A stretch of DNA of 64,000 bases. Origin: Pseudonocardia kunmingensis (GTDB taxonomy: Bacteria > Actinomycetota > Actinomycetes > Mycobacteriales > Pseudonocardiaceae). Below are positions 1-8,553 of this stretch, piece by piece (within the stretch, counting starts at the first letter, position 1; every line of letters starts with the position of its first letter). The translations under genes were made by a program, and so were the position numbers. Below the pieces are notes generated by a model, which saw only the letters and a list, made by a program, of their open reading frames with translations, had not been told where the DNA came from and did no database searches. The stretch is from NCBI RefSeq assembly GCF_006716445.1, contig NZ_VFPA01000001.1:2976001-3040000 (forward strand), written 5' to 3'.

Positions 1-1190
1 GCGAGGATGGCGTCGTTCGTGATCGTCTCCGACAACCCGATCCCGGCTCCGACCAGCACCGTCGCGACCATCAGCACGGCGACGTCGGACCCGGCGCCCA
101 GGAGGGTGCAGAGCAGGTACCCGGACGCGGCGAACAGCAGGCCCGCCGGCACGAGCACCCGCAGCGGGAACCGCCTGCCCAGCTGCGCGGCGGCCAGCCC
201 GGCGAGCATCGTCACCACGAACCCCGGCACCAGCACGAGCCCGGCGTCCAGCGGCGCGAGGCCCCGCACGAGCACGAGGTGCTGCGCGGAGAAGAACAGC
301 AGCCCGGTGAGCGCGAACATCGTGCCGGCGTTGGCCAGCGCGGAGAGCCGCAGCACCGGCGAGGCGAACAGCGTCACGTCGAGCAGCGGCTCCTCGCCCG
401 CGGCGCGCCGGGTACGGGCCCGGCGCACGAACAGCACGCCCGCGGCGACCGCGACGATCAGTGCCAGCACGGCCGACGCCGTCAGGCCGTCGTGCGCGAC
501 GAGCTTCACGGCCAGCACCGCAGGCGCCATCGTCAGCAACGACAGCAGCACGCCGAGCGGGTCGAACCGGCCCGGGTCCGGCCGGCGGGACTCGGGCAGC
601 ACCACCGGCACGAGCACGAGCATCACCAGCATCACCGGCACGTTGACCAGGAACACCGAGCCCCACCAGAAGTGCTGGAGCAGCAGCCCGCCCACGATGG
701 GGCCGAGCGCGGAGCCCGCGGCGAAGCCCGTGGCCCAGATCGCGACGGCGAACCTGCGCTGGTCGCGGTCCCGGAAGAGGGTGCGCAGCAGCGCGAGGGT
801 GGCCGGCATCAGCATCGCGCCGAAGAAGCCGAGCAGGGCGCGCGCGGCCACGAGGTGCGCGCCGTCGGTGGCGAAGGACGCGGCGAGCGAGACCGCACCG
901 AAGCCGGCGGTGCCGATCAGCAGCGTGCGGCGGCGGCCGATGCGATCGCCGAGCGTGCCCATGGTGACCAGCAGCCCGGCCAGCACGAGGGGGTAGACGT
1001 CGACCAGCCACAGCAGCTGCGCCGCCGACGGCGAGAGCGCCGCGCTGATCGCCGGCAGCGCGAACCCCAGCACGGTGTTGTCGATCGTGACGAGCAGCGT
1101 CGGCAGGAGCAGCGCGGCGAGCCCGGCCCACTCGCGGCGGCCGGCGCGCGCAGGGGCGGGCGAGGCGGGGTGGCGGGCGGTGACGGTCAC
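1..1190 (-). CDS. DHA2-type MFS drug exporter (C-terminus off the left edge)
   Basis: Proton-driven multidrug exporter of the inner membrane, DHA2 (EmrB/QacA, usually 14 helices) branch of the major facilitator superfamily. About 396 residues are visible and the gene runs off the left edge. The first helix carries TIDNTVLGFALP, the DHA2 signature around an Asp, and motif A appears as GDRIGRRR in the loop after helix 2. The GTG at 1190 has GAGGTG four bases upstream. It is divergent from a TetR gene, and a palindrome lies between them with a possible -10 (TACAGT, 1220-1215) inside it, so repression by that TetR is likely. The substrate cannot be read from the sequence. Confidence 0.9.
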   Translation of the reverse strand, partial: MTVTARHPASPAPARAGRREWAGLAALLLPTLLVTIDNTVLGFALPAISAALSPSAAQLLWLVDVYPLVLAGLLVTMGTLGDRIGRRRTLLIGTAGFGAVSLAASFATDGAHLVAARALLGFFGAMLMPATLALLRTLFRDRDQRRFAVAIWATGFAAGSALGPIVGGLLLQHFWWGSVFLVNVPVMLVMLVLVPVVLPESRRPDPGRFDPLGVLLSLLTMAPAVLAVKLVAHDGLTASAVLALIVAVAAGVLFVRRARTRRAAGEEPLLDVTLFASPVLRLSALANAGTMFALTGLLFFSAQHLVLVRGLAPLDAGLVLVPGFVVTMLAGLAAAQLGRRFPLRVLVPAGLLFAASGYLLCTLLGAGSDVAVLMVATVLVGAGIGLSETITNDAIL

Positions 1191-1215
1191 GGGGCACCTC
1201 GGTCGGGAGCGGGAA

Positions 1216-1237
1216 CTGTACCGTCTAGACGGTACAG
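1216..1237. promoter_or_regulatory. 22-bp perfect palindrome, probable TetR operator
   Basis: The core TGTACCGTCTAGACGGTACA is extended by one C/G pair on each side, giving 11-bp arms with no spacer. It lies 26 bases upstream of the exporter GTG and covers the exporter's likely -10. It ends about a dozen bases before the possible -35 of tetR. Size and symmetry fit a TetR dimer site. Confidence 0.8.
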
Positions 1238-1273
1238 ACTCGCAGGTCATTCCTGGTGGTGGCGAGCGCCACC

Positions 1274-1279
1274 TAGACT
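1274..1279 (+). promoter_or_regulatory. -10 element of tetR (leaderless start)
   Basis: TAGACT, then six bases, then the GTG at 1286. A weak -35 (TTCCTG, 1250-1255) lies 18 bases upstream. There is no room for a Shine-Dalgarno sequence. Confidence 0.6.
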
Positions 1280-1285
1280 CGCCGG

Positions 1286-1840
1286 GTGCCCAACGCCCGT
1301 GACCGCGTGCTCGACGCGTACGAGACGCTGCTGATCGACCACGGCGGCGCGGCCATCACGCTCGACGCCGTCGCCGCCGCGGCCGGGGTCTCGAAGGGCG
1401 GCCTGCTCTACCACTTCGCCTCGAAGGAGGCCCTCGCCACCGGGTTGCTCGACCGGCTGCGCGAGCGCAGCGCCGCCGACGCCGAGGCCATCCGCTCCGC
1501 ACCCGAAGGCGCCGTCGCCTACTACGTGCGAACCTCCGCGCCCGGTGGCGCCACACCCGGCGGCCTCACCCGCACCTACCTCGCCGTGCTCCGGCTCGCC
1601 GACGGCACCGCGGCCGGCCAGGCCGTCCGCGACGCCCTCGCGGTGGTGGACGCCGACGGCTACGCGGCCCTGCGCGACGAGCTGCACGACCCGGTGCTCG
1701 CCTGGCTGGCGCAGCTCGTCGGCGACGGGCTCTACCTGCGCACGCTCACCGGCACCCCGCTGCCGCCCGACCTGGGCGTGGAGGAGCTGCTGGAGCGGAT
1801 GCGCCAGTACGCGCCGCGGCCCACCGACCCGCAGACCTGA
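1286..1840 (+). CDS. TetR-family repressor
   Basis: A 184-residue TetR regulator, normal length for the family. The N-terminal helix-turn-helix (residues about 8-55) includes [21 protein letters not shown], of which SKGGLLYHF is the typical recognition-helix region. The rest is an all-helical ligand-binding and dimer domain (TetR_C-like) with no recognisable ligand motif. It is divergent from the DHA2 exporter with a perfect 22-bp palindrome between them, so it probably represses the exporter until an exported compound binds. The GTG start is set by a -10 hexamer six bases upstream, implying a leaderless mRNA. Confidence 0.9.
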   Translation: MPNARDRVLDAYETLLIDHGGAAITLDAVAAAAGVSKGGLLYHFASKEALATGLLDRLRERSAADAEAIRSAPEGAVAYYVRTSAPGGATPGGLTRTYLAVLRLADGTAAGQAVRDALAVVDADGYAALRDELHDPVLAWLAQLVGDGLYLRTLTGTPLPPDLGVEELLERMRQYAPRPTDPQT

Positions 1841-1876
1841 CGGCACGACGCTCGGACACCGATTCCTGCACTGCCA

Positions 1877-1894
1877 CACCGACTGCAGTCGGTG
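1877..1894. repeat. 18-bp perfect palindrome after tetR
   Basis: CACCGACTGCAGTCGGTG, centred on CTGCAG. Part of it can also pair with AGTCGGTGTG at 1907-1916. No T-run follows, so it is a weak terminator candidate for tetR or a protein-binding site upstream of the sigma-factor promoter. Confidence 0.4.
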
Positions 1895-1955
1895 CGCGAG
1901 CGGCCGAGTCGGTGTGTGAGCGTGATCGAGGACACCTCGGGCGCCCGCCCCGGGA

Positions 1956-1982
1956 TGTCACAGCGCGGTGTCCCGGATCGTC
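1956..1982 (+). promoter_or_regulatory. Probable ECF41 autoregulatory promoter
   Basis: TGTCACA at 1956-1962 and CGTC at 1979-1982, 16 bases apart. As I recall the published work, this pair is the target promoter of ECF41 sigma factors. It lies eight bases upstream of the GTG at 1991, inside a longer open frame that starts at 1892. It therefore argues for the downstream start and for self-transcription. Confidence 0.7.
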
Positions 1983-1990
1983 CTAGCAGC

Positions 1991-2899
1991 GTGCGGCAGT
2001 CGTCGGAGGCGAGGCTCCTCCAGGAGTACCAGCAGGCGCGGGGCCGGCTCGTCGGCATCGCCCACGGCATCCTGGGCGACCTCGGCGAGGCCGAGGACGT
2101 CGTGCAGGAGGCGTGGCTGCGGCTGCGGCGGAGCACGGACCCGATCGGGTCGGTGACCGGCTGGCTGGTCGTCACCACCTCGCGCCTCGCCCTCGACGCC
2201 GTGGGCTCGGCCCGCAGGCGCCGCGAGAACTACGTGGGGCCCTGGCTGCCGGAACCGATCGTCACGTTCGACCACGTCGGCGCGCCCGCCCCGGTCGATC
2301 CGGCGGACCGCGTCACCCTGGCCGAATCGGTCAGCACCGCGGTCCTCGTGGTGCTCGAGACGTTGACGCCCGCCGAGCGCACGGCGTTCGTGCTGCACGA
2401 CGTGTTCGGCCTGCCTTTCGGCGAGGTCGCCGAGATCGTGGGGCGCACACCGGCCGCGGTCCGGCAGCTGGCCGCCCGCGCCCGCAAGCACGTGCGGGAG
2501 GGCGCCCCGCGCGCCGACACCGACCCGCGGCGGCACCGCGCGGTCGTCGACGCCTTCACCACGGCGCTGGAGAACGGTGACGTCGAGGGGCTGCTGCGCC
2601 TGCTCGATCCCGACGTCGTGCTGCACAGCGACGGCGGTGGACGCGTGCGGGCGGCGCGCAACCCCGTGCACGGCGCCGACCGCGTGGCCCGCTTCCTGGC
2701 CGGCATCCAGCGCAAGCGGAGCTACCGGCTGTGGCCCGCGCGGATCAACGCCGGCCCCGGCGTCGTGCTCGACCGGGACGGCAGGCCCGTCGCGGCCGTC
2801 TCGCTCACCGTCGTCGACGGGCGGGTCGCCCGCGTCGACATGGTGATCAACCCCGACAAGCTGGCGCGCACCGGCGCGCCGTGGAAGGAGAACCCGTGA
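1991..2899 (+). CDS. ECF41-family sigma factor with fused SnoaL-like domain (SigJ-like)
   Basis: Alternative sigma factor of 302 residues. Region 2 (about residues 12-75, with DLGEAEDVVQEAWLRLRR) and region 4 (about 115-170, with AERTAFVLHDVFGLPFGEVA) are followed by a SnoaL/NTF2-like domain. All three ECF41 hallmarks are present: WLPEP in the linker, DGGGR and NPDKL in the C-terminal domain. In this family the C-terminal extension replaces a separate anti-sigma factor and tunes activity. The next gene overlaps by four bases and encodes an AhpD/carboxymuconolactone decarboxylase-like protein, the expected ECF41 partner. The frame is open back to 1892, but an ECF41-type promoter at 1956-1982 supports the GTG at 1991. 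Confidence 0.88.
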   Translation: MRQSSEARLLQEYQQARGRLVGIAHGILGDLGEAEDVVQEAWLRLRRSTDPIGSVTGWLVVTTSRLALDAVGSARRRRENYVGPWLPEPIVTFDHVGAPAPVDPADRVTLAESVSTAVLVVLETLTPAERTAFVLHDVFGLPFGEVAEIVGRTPAAVRQLAARARKHVREGAPRADTDPRRHRAVVDAFTTALENGDVEGLLRLLDPDVVLHSDGGGRVRAARNPVHGADRVARFLAGIQRKRSYRLWPARINAGPGVVLDRDGRPVAAVSLTVVDGRVARVDMVINPDKLARTGAPWKENP

Positions 2900-3354
2900 C
2901 CACGCGACTGCGCATCACCGAGGTCCAGCCCGAGGCGTACAAGGCCATGCTCGGGCTGGAGAGGTACCTGGCCGAGTGCCCGGTGCCACAGCAGGTCCTG
3001 CACCTGCTCAAGCTGCGCGTCAGCCAGATCAACGGCTGCGCGTTCTGCACCGACATGCACGCGTTCGAGCTGAAGGACGAGGGGGAGACCGACGAGCGGC
3101 TGTTCTCCGTGGTGACCTGGCGGGAGGCGCCGTGGTTCACCCCGGCCGAGCGCGCGGCGCTGGCGCTCGCCGAGGAGGCCACCAGGATGGGACCGGACGG
3201 CGTCTCGGACGCGACGTGGGCCGAGGCGGAGCAGCACTACGACCCGCCCGCCCTCGCCGCGCTGGTCACGGCGGTCGCCGCGATCACCGCGTGGAACGTC
3301 CTCAACGTGGCCCTGCGGACGAGGCCGGGCCTCTTGCGCAGGGCGGCCGCGTAG
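2896..3354 (+). CDS. Carboxymuconolactone decarboxylase / AhpD-like protein
   Basis: 152 residues, alkylhydroperoxidase-D fold. The active-site-type motif is GCAFCTDMH near residue 50: a CXXC followed by His, as in AhpD-like thiol peroxidases. ECF41 sigma factors commonly sit beside a carboxymuconolactone decarboxylase, oxidoreductase or epimerase gene and often control it, so this is probably the sigma factor's main target or sensor-linked enzyme. The GTG overlaps the upstream stop as GTGA, and GGAAGGAGA lies just upstream, so translation is coupled. The true substrate is unknown; aromatic lactone decarboxylation should not be assumed because the CXXC form is usually redox. Confidence 0.88.
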   Translation: MTTRLRITEVQPEAYKAMLGLERYLAECPVPQQVLHLLKLRVSQINGCAFCTDMHAFELKDEGETDERLFSVVTWREAPWFTPAERAALALAEEATRMGPDGVSDATWAEAEQHYDPPALAALVTAVAAITAWNVLNVALRTRPGLLRRAAA

Positions 3355-3366
3355 GAGCTGCGGGCG

Positions 3367-4251
3367 CTACCTCGGGGCCAGTAGCGGCACCGCCGGGCGC
3401 AGCCACGGCAGGTCGAGGCACTCCTGCACGACGCGGGCGAAGAGCCACAGCTCGACGCGCCCGGCGTCCAGGCCGGCGAGGTCGGCCATCCGGCGGGCGA
3501 GCCCGCGCGGGTCGGCCAGCAGCCGGTCACGGCAGTTCAGCATGTGCTGCAGCACGTCGTAGGCCGGGTCGCCGACGTAGGGCTTGGGGTCGATCACCAG
3601 CCACGGCGCCCGCTCCGCGGCGAGCACGTTGTCCGCGTGCAGGTCGGTGACCAGCAGCCGCTGTGGAACGTCGTCACGGGGCAGGCCGCGGAACAGCTCC
3701 ATGCCGGCGCGCGCGAGACCCGGGTCGAGGGCGCCCGGCTCGGCGGCGTGGGCGCGGTCGAACCCGGCCGCCCACTCGTCGCACATCGAGGTGAGCGGGC
3801 GGAACGGGTGGGCGTGCGGCGGCTCGCACCACAGCTGCCGCAGCAGGTCCGCCACCACCTCGTCCTGCGCGGGCTCCGCCCGCGCCTGCTTCAGCGTGGT
3901 GCCGGGCCGGCAGCGCTCCAGCAGCAGGGCGGTGGTGGGCCCGTCCACGTGGGCGGCGTGGACCCGCACCGCGCCGCGCCCGTCCCAGAACCGCAACCCG
4001 TGGGCCTCGTCCCGGCTCTCGTAGTGGGTCCAGCCGACCTTCAGCACGAGGTCGCGGCCTGCGTCGTCGCGCGCGGGCGCCACCCACGACGCCGAGCCTC
4101 CGGGCTGGAACGGTGGCCCGACCGTGAGCGACCACCGCTCCGCGAGCGCCCCGACGATCTGCGGCAGTCCGCCGAGCCACTCCGTGCGCTCCGGCGACCC
4201 CTCCTCCGCAACGGACTCGGCCAGCAAGGTGGGCAACGGGAAGGACGCCAC
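3367..4251 (-). CDS. Aminoglycoside/hydroxyurea kinase-like protein (APH(6)/Hur type)
   Basis: 294 residues with the fold of streptomycin-6-kinase and hydroxyurea-resistance kinases. The Brenner motif is TDLHADNVL and the metal-binding Asp follows in IDPKPYVGDPAYD, both in the C-terminal half, as in the family. Such proteins transfer phosphate from ATP to a small hydroxylated molecule; many chromosomal copies in actinomycetes do not confer resistance. The GTG at 4251 follows a GGGGG stretch. An in-frame ATG further upstream would overlap the divergent methyltransferase start region, so I prefer 4251. Confidence 0.8.
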   Translation of the reverse strand: MASFPLPTLLAESVAEEGSPERTEWLGGLPQIVGALAERWSLTVGPPFQPGGSASWVAPARDDAGRDLVLKVGWTHYESRDEAHGLRFWDGRGAVRVHAAHVDGPTTALLLERCRPGTTLKQARAEPAQDEVVADLLRQLWCEPPHAHPFRPLTSMCDEWAAGFDRAHAAEPGALDPGLARAGMELFRGLPRDDVPQRLLVTDLHADNVLAAERAPWLVIDPKPYVGDPAYDVLQHMLNCRDRLLADPRGLARRMADLAGLDAGRVELWLFARVVQECLDLPWLRPAVPLLAPR

Positions 4252-4317
4252 GCCCCCATCCTGCCGACGCCGCCAATCGGTTTGCCCCGGCGGCGCGCCG
4301 CTCGCCACCATCCCCGC

Positions 4318-5109
4318 ATGCTGCGCCCGCCCGTCCGCGACATCCACGCCTACTACGCCGAGCACTTCGTCGAGGACGACCGGCTGCACGCCACCGCGCA
4401 CGGCCGGCTGGAGTACGAGCGGACGCAGGAGCTGCTGCGCCGGTACCTGCCGACCCCACCCGCCCGGGTGCTCGACGTCGGCGGCGCCACCGGTGTGCAC
4501 GCGCGCCGGCTCGCCGCGGACGGGTACGTGGTGCACGTCGTCGACCTGGTGCCCGAGCACGTCGCCGTCGCCGCGGCCCTGCCCGGGGTCACGGCCGCCG
4601 TCGGGGACGCCCGGCAGCTCGCCGAGCCCGATGCGCACGCCGACGCCACGCTGCTGCTCGGGCCGCTCTACCACCTGGTGGACCGGGCCGACCGCGTGCG
4701 CGCCCTGCGCGAGGCCGCGCGCGCCACCGTCCCGGGCGGGCTCGTCGCCGCCGCCGCGATCAGCCGGCACGCCCCGCTGCTGGAGATGGGGGCGCGCGAC
4801 CAGATCGACGACGCGACCGGGCCCGTGCTGCGGCAGATCCTCGCGACCGGACGGCACGACCCGCGCCTCGGTTTCACCACCGCCTACCTGCACCGGGTCG
4901 ACGAGCTGACCGCCGAGATGCACGAGGCCGGGCTGCGCGAGGTGCGGGTGCACGGCGTCGAGGGCCCGCTGGCGTCGGTGGTCCTGGCGCTCGAACCCGG
5001 CACCGAGCGGTTCCCGGCGGCGCTGTGCGCCGCGCGGCTGGCCGACGAGGACGAGGACCAGGCCCTCGCGGCCGCGAGCCTGCACCTGCTCGGCGTGGCC
5101 CGCACCTGA
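4318..5109 (+). CDS. Class I SAM-dependent methyltransferase
   Basis: 263 residues, Rossmann-fold methyltransferase. SAM motif I is VLDVGGATGVHARRL (about residues 50-65), the acidic end of strand 2 is HVVDLVPEHV, and LLLGPLYHLVDR is the motif IV region. The substrate is unknown; the C-terminal half resembles small-molecule methyltransferases of the UbiE/ArsM-like group. It is divergent from the kinase-like gene with 66 bases between starts. CACCAT lies six bases before the ATG and could be a weak -10, in line with the leaderless pattern seen elsewhere in the window. Confidence 0.82.
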   Translation: MLRPPVRDIHAYYAEHFVEDDRLHATAHGRLEYERTQELLRRYLPTPPARVLDVGGATGVHARRLAADGYVVHVVDLVPEHVAVAAALPGVTAAVGDARQLAEPDAHADATLLLGPLYHLVDRADRVRALREAARATVPGGLVAAAAISRHAPLLEMGARDQIDDATGPVLRQILATGRHDPRLGFTTAYLHRVDELTAEMHEAGLREVRVHGVEGPLASVVLALEPGTERFPAALCAARLADEDEDQALAAASLHLLGVART

Positions 5110-5120
5110 CGGGCCGCACG

Positions 5121-5417
5121 TCAGCGGCCGGAGACCACCGTCTCCCGGGCGATCACCGGCAGCGGGATGGGCAGCCGGTGGACCGTGACGTTCCAGTACC
5201 GGGTCTCGGGATCACCGGCCCGCCACGCGTTGGCGAATCGGGCGGTGGCGTCCGCGTCCGTGCGGCGGCGTGGACGCGGCCGCATGCCGCAACGGCGGCG
5301 CACCTCCCGGTCCAGTGCACGCCACGCGTCCTCGGCGGTGCTGTGCACGCTCACGGTGGCGGGCTCGTCCGCATCTCCGACGAGCAGGGTGTAGGCGCTC
5401 ACTACCTCGAACGACAC
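5121..5417 (-). CDS. Hypothetical protein, 98 residues
   Basis: I do not recognise this protein. It begins SFEVVSAYTLLVGDADEPAT and contains HSTAEDAWRALDREVRRRCG and a paired ARFANAWRAGDPETRYWNVTVH segment. No membrane segment or metal motif is visible. The GTG at 5417 is chosen because AAGGGG lies about six bases upstream; the frame stays open to 5558. TTGACT at 5479-5474 could be its -35. It converges on the methyltransferase gene, with eleven bases between stops. Confidence 0.55.
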   Translation of the reverse strand: MSFEVVSAYTLLVGDADEPATVSVHSTAEDAWRALDREVRRRCGMRPRPRRRTDADATARFANAWRAGDPETRYWNVTVHRLPIPLPVIARETVVSGR

Positions 5418-5644
5418 TCCTCGCCCCTTCCCGGTCCCACGACCTGGCGACGACGTCGGCGCTCTGTCGGGGTAGTCAACGGCAAAGCAACACAGTCGGG
5501 TGCCCGTTGGGGCGACGACGCGCCGACCGGTGCGCCGACCGGCGTCGAACGGCCGCATCGGCAGTGACGCAGGACACGCCCACCCAGCCGATCATGCATA
5601 GAGCCGTTCGCCGCTGCACCCTCCCACTCGGACGAGGCCTCGCG

Positions 5645-7033
5645 CTAACGCCCGAGCGAGACCGAGGACATGTTGAAGTCCGGGACCCGGACCGGCGGCA
5701 TGGCGGCGCGGGTGAACCAGTCCTTCCACTCCCGCGGGATCGTGCGCTCCGTGGCCCCGACCTCGGTGGCCCGGCGCAGGACGTCCAGCGGGGAGTGGTT
5801 GAAGCGGAAGTTGTGGTCGACCTCGCCGACCACCTCGCCGCCCTCCACCAGGTACACGCCGTCGCGGGTCAGCCCGGTGAGCAGCAGGGTGGTGGGGTCG
5901 ACCTCGCGGATGTACCAGAGGCAGGTCAGCAGCAGGCCGCGTTCGGTGCGCGCCACCAGATCGGCGGTGGACGCCGCCGAGCCGCCCGTGAGCAGCAGGT
6001 TGTCGCCCGCCGGGGTGAACCGGGTGCCGAACTCGGCGGCCTCGGCGCGCGAGTAGACCAGCTCGCCGATCGCGCCGTCGGCGATCCACTCGACCCGGCG
6101 GGTGGGGGCGCCGTTGTCGAAGACCGAGATGCCGTCGCCGGACCGGGTGGCGGTCAGGAACGGCTCGTACTCCAGCCCGGGCGCGGCCGGGTCGCTGGCC
6201 AGCGTGAGCGGGAGCTTCGTGAGCTCCTCCCCGACGCGCACGCCGTCCGGCCCGGCCAGTGCGCTGCGGCCCTCCTGCGCAGGCCGCCCCTCCATCGACC
6301 ACGCGAGGTAGACCATCAGGTCGGACACGGCCGAGGGCGGCAACAGCGTCTCGTAGCGGCCCGCGGGCAGCGTGACGCGCCGCTGCCCCCAGTCCAGCCG
6401 CCGGCCCGCCTCGGCGGCGAGCGCCACCACGTCGACGTCGGTGAAGTCGGCGGTGGACGCGCCCGTCCACGCGGAGCTCGCGAGGTCCGGGGTCTTGGCG
6501 TTCAGCTCGACCGACCCGGTGGGCTGCACCCAGCGCCCGCGGATGCCGGTGGACGTGCCCAGCCACACCGTGGAGAGCTCGTGGCTGGCGAACCCGTACT
6601 GCCGGTGCGGGCCGGTCAGCACCTCGGCCAGCCCCTCGGCGAACCCGCCGAAGACCCCGATCGAGGTCTCGGCCGCCGGCTCGTCCCAGGCCGGGTCGGC
6701 CGCCGCGGGCTCCAGCAGCGGGGCCGCGTCGTCCGCCGGACCGGCGTCCCGGGCCGCCGCCTCCGCCGCGCGGACGAGCTGCTCGAGCTGGGCGACGTCG
6801 GTGACGGCGACGCTCGAGCCCACCACGCCGGCCCCGACGCCCCCTTCCAGCGCCACGAAGGCGATCACGGTGGTGCGCCGCGACGTCGTGTGCCCGTTCG
6901 TCGTCATCGTCGAGTTGGCCCAGCGGAGCACGGCCTCGCTCGACTCCCGCACGAGCACGGCGCAGCCGTGCAGGTGCCCCGCCGCCGCGAGGGTGCGCTC
7001 GACGACCTCCTGCGGACGGATGACACCGGTCAT
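5645..7033 (-). CDS. tldE: TldE/PmbA-family protease subunit
   Basis: 462 residues, non-catalytic partner of the TldD/TldE metalloprotease, which degrades unfolded or natively unstructured peptides and matures some modified peptides. It carries the PmbA/TldE C-terminal beta-domain (SGDGISVFDNGAPTRRVEW, LLTGGSAAS) and lacks the HEXXXH motif found in the next gene, as expected. The ATG overlaps the stop of tldD (7030-7033, ATGA), giving coupled synthesis of the two subunits. The end of the gene is clean and nothing follows within 220 bases on this strand. Confidence 0.92.
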   Translation of the reverse strand: MTGVIRPQEVVERTLAAAGHLHGCAVLVRESSEAVLRWANSTMTTNGHTTSRRTTVIAFVALEGGVGAGVVGSSVAVTDVAQLEQLVRAAEAAARDAGPADDAAPLLEPAAADPAWDEPAAETSIGVFGGFAEGLAEVLTGPHRQYGFASHELSTVWLGTSTGIRGRWVQPTGSVELNAKTPDLASSAWTGASTADFTDVDVVALAAEAGRRLDWGQRRVTLPAGRYETLLPPSAVSDLMVYLAWSMEGRPAQEGRSALAGPDGVRVGEELTKLPLTLASDPAAPGLEYEPFLTATRSGDGISVFDNGAPTRRVEWIADGAIGELVYSRAEAAEFGTRFTPAGDNLLLTGGSAASTADLVARTERGLLLTCLWYIREVDPTTLLLTGLTRDGVYLVEGGEVVGEVDHNFRFNHSPLDVLRRATEVGATERTIPREWKDWFTRAAMPPVRVPDFNMSSVSLGR

Positions 7034-8541
7034 CGGGCCTCCTCCTGCGTGTTCAGCACGTTCACGCCCCGGAACCGGGCCGCGGGGCAGCCGTGGCTCA
7101 CCGCGGCGATCTGCCCCGGCTGCGCCTTGCCGCAGTTCATCGCGCCGTGCAGCTGCCACGTCGAGGGCCCGCCGACGGCGTCCATCGATCCCCAGAAGTC
7201 GGTGGTGGTGGCCTGGTAGGCCACGTCGCGCAGCTGGCCGGCGAGCCGCCCGCCCTCGATCCGGTAGAACCGCTGGCCGGTGAACTGGAAGTTGTAGCGC
7301 TGCATGTCGATCGACCAGGACTTGTCGCCGACGACGTAGATGCCGCGCTCGACCCCGCCGATCAGCTCGTCGGTGGTGGTGTCGCGCGCGGGGTCGGGCC
7401 GCAGCGACACGTTGGCCATCCGCTGGATGGGCACGTGGTGCGGGGAGTCGGCGAAGGCGCACCCGTTGCTGCGGTCCAGGCCCAGCCGGGGCGCGAAGGT
7501 GCGGTCCAGCTGGTAGCCGACCAGCACGCCGTCCCGGACGAGGTCCCATTCGCCTGTGGCGACGCCGTCGTCGTCGAAACCGATGCTGGCGAGCCCGTGC
7601 GGCACCGTGCGGTCGCCGGTGACGTGCATGTGCTCGGAGCCGTAGCGCAGCGTGCCCAGCCGGTCGGGCGTGGCGAAGCTGGTGCCGGCGTACGCGGCCT
7701 CGTAGCCGATGGCGCGGTCGTACTCGGTGGCGTGCCCGACCGACTCGTGGATCGTGAGCCACAGGTTGCTGGGATCGATCACCAGGTCGTAGGCGCCCGC
7801 CTGCACCGAGGGCGCCTTCGTCTTCTCCGCGAGGAGCTCCGGGATCGCGGCGAGCTCGTCGTCGAAGTTCCAGCCCGTCCCGGTGAGGTACTCCCAGCCG
7901 CGCCCGACCGGCGGGGCGATCGAGCTCATCGTCTCGAAGCCGCCCGCCGCGCGGTCGACCGCGGTGGCGGTGATCGACGGCTCGATCCGCACCCGCTGCT
8001 GGACGGTGCGGGTGCCCGCGGTGTCGGCGTAGAACTTGTGCTCCCGCACCTGCGCCACCCCCACCCGCGCGTGGTCGACCCCGTCGGCGGCCAGCAGCCG
8101 CTGCGACCACTCCGTGAGCAGCGCGATCTTCTCCCGGGTGGGCACGGCGAACGGGTCGACCTCGTACGGGGAGACCCACTCGGCACCCGCGTGCACCGGC
8201 TCGTCGGCCCGCTCGACGCGCTCGACCGCCACCGGCGCGAGCGTGCGCGCCACCGCGACCGCGCGCTCGGCCGTGGCCGCCGCCCGCTCGCGGGTGAGCT
8301 CGACGTGCGAGGCGAACCCCCACACCCCGTCGACGATCACGCGTACCGCGAGGCCGACGGTGGTGGTGTCGCTGACGGCGGTGACCGACCCGTCCCGCAG
8401 GTCGATGCCCTGCGACAGGATCCGCTCGACGCGCACGTCCGCGTGCTGGGCGCCGAGCGCACGCGCCCGGCCCAGCGCGGCGTCGGCCAGCGCGTCGAGC
8501 GGGAGCGCGCGGAACTCCGGGTCGATCCGGTGTGCGGCCAT
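7030..8541 (-). CDS. tldD: TldD-family zinc metalloprotease subunit
   Basis: 503 residues, cytoplasmic. The zinc motif HESVGH is in the middle of the protein (about residue 265), matching the HEXXGH form of TldD. The conserved CAFADSPHHVPIQRM region follows near residue 355. TldD and TldE form a heterodimer whose active site lies in TldD. A -10 hexamer TAGGTT ends six bases before the ATG (8553-8548), so the tldDE pair has its own leaderless promoter despite following two same-strand genes. No lanthipeptide or other RiPP precursor is visible nearby, so general peptide turnover is the safer role. Confidence 0.93.
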   Translation of the reverse strand: MAAHRIDPEFRALPLDALADAALGRARALGAQHADVRVERILSQGIDLRDGSVTAVSDTTTVGLAVRVIVDGVWGFASHVELTRERAAATAERAVAVARTLAPVAVERVERADEPVHAGAEWVSPYEVDPFAVPTREKIALLTEWSQRLLAADGVDHARVGVAQVREHKFYADTAGTRTVQQRVRIEPSITATAVDRAAGGFETMSSIAPPVGRGWEYLTGTGWNFDDELAAIPELLAEKTKAPSVQAGAYDLVIDPSNLWLTIHESVGHATEYDRAIGYEAAYAGTSFATPDRLGTLRYGSEHMHVTGDRTVPHGLASIGFDDDGVATGEWDLVRDGVLVGYQLDRTFAPRLGLDRSNGCAFADSPHHVPIQRMANVSLRPDPARDTTTDELIGGVERGIYVVGDKSWSIDMQRYNFQFTGQRFYRIEGGRLAGQLRDVAYQATTTDFWGSMDAVGGPSTWQLHGAMNCGKAQPGQIAAVSHGCPAARFRGVNVLNTQEEAR

Positions 8542-8547
8542 GCCCCC

Positions 8548-8553
8548 AACCTA
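8548..8553 (-). promoter_or_regulatory. -10 element of tldD
   Basis: TAGGTT on the minus strand, six bases before the ATG. It overlaps the stop of the upstream gene. Confidence 0.55.

Noticed and set aside
7..996. Long plus-strand frame at the left edge
   Set aside because: Ser/Ala/Pro-rich low-complexity translation; the minus strand encodes a clear DHA2 transporter with motif A and a Shine-Dalgarno.
5270..7219. 649-residue plus-strand frame
   Set aside because: Arg/Gly/Val-biased shadow of the TldE gene on the minus strand, which has family motifs and a coupled start.
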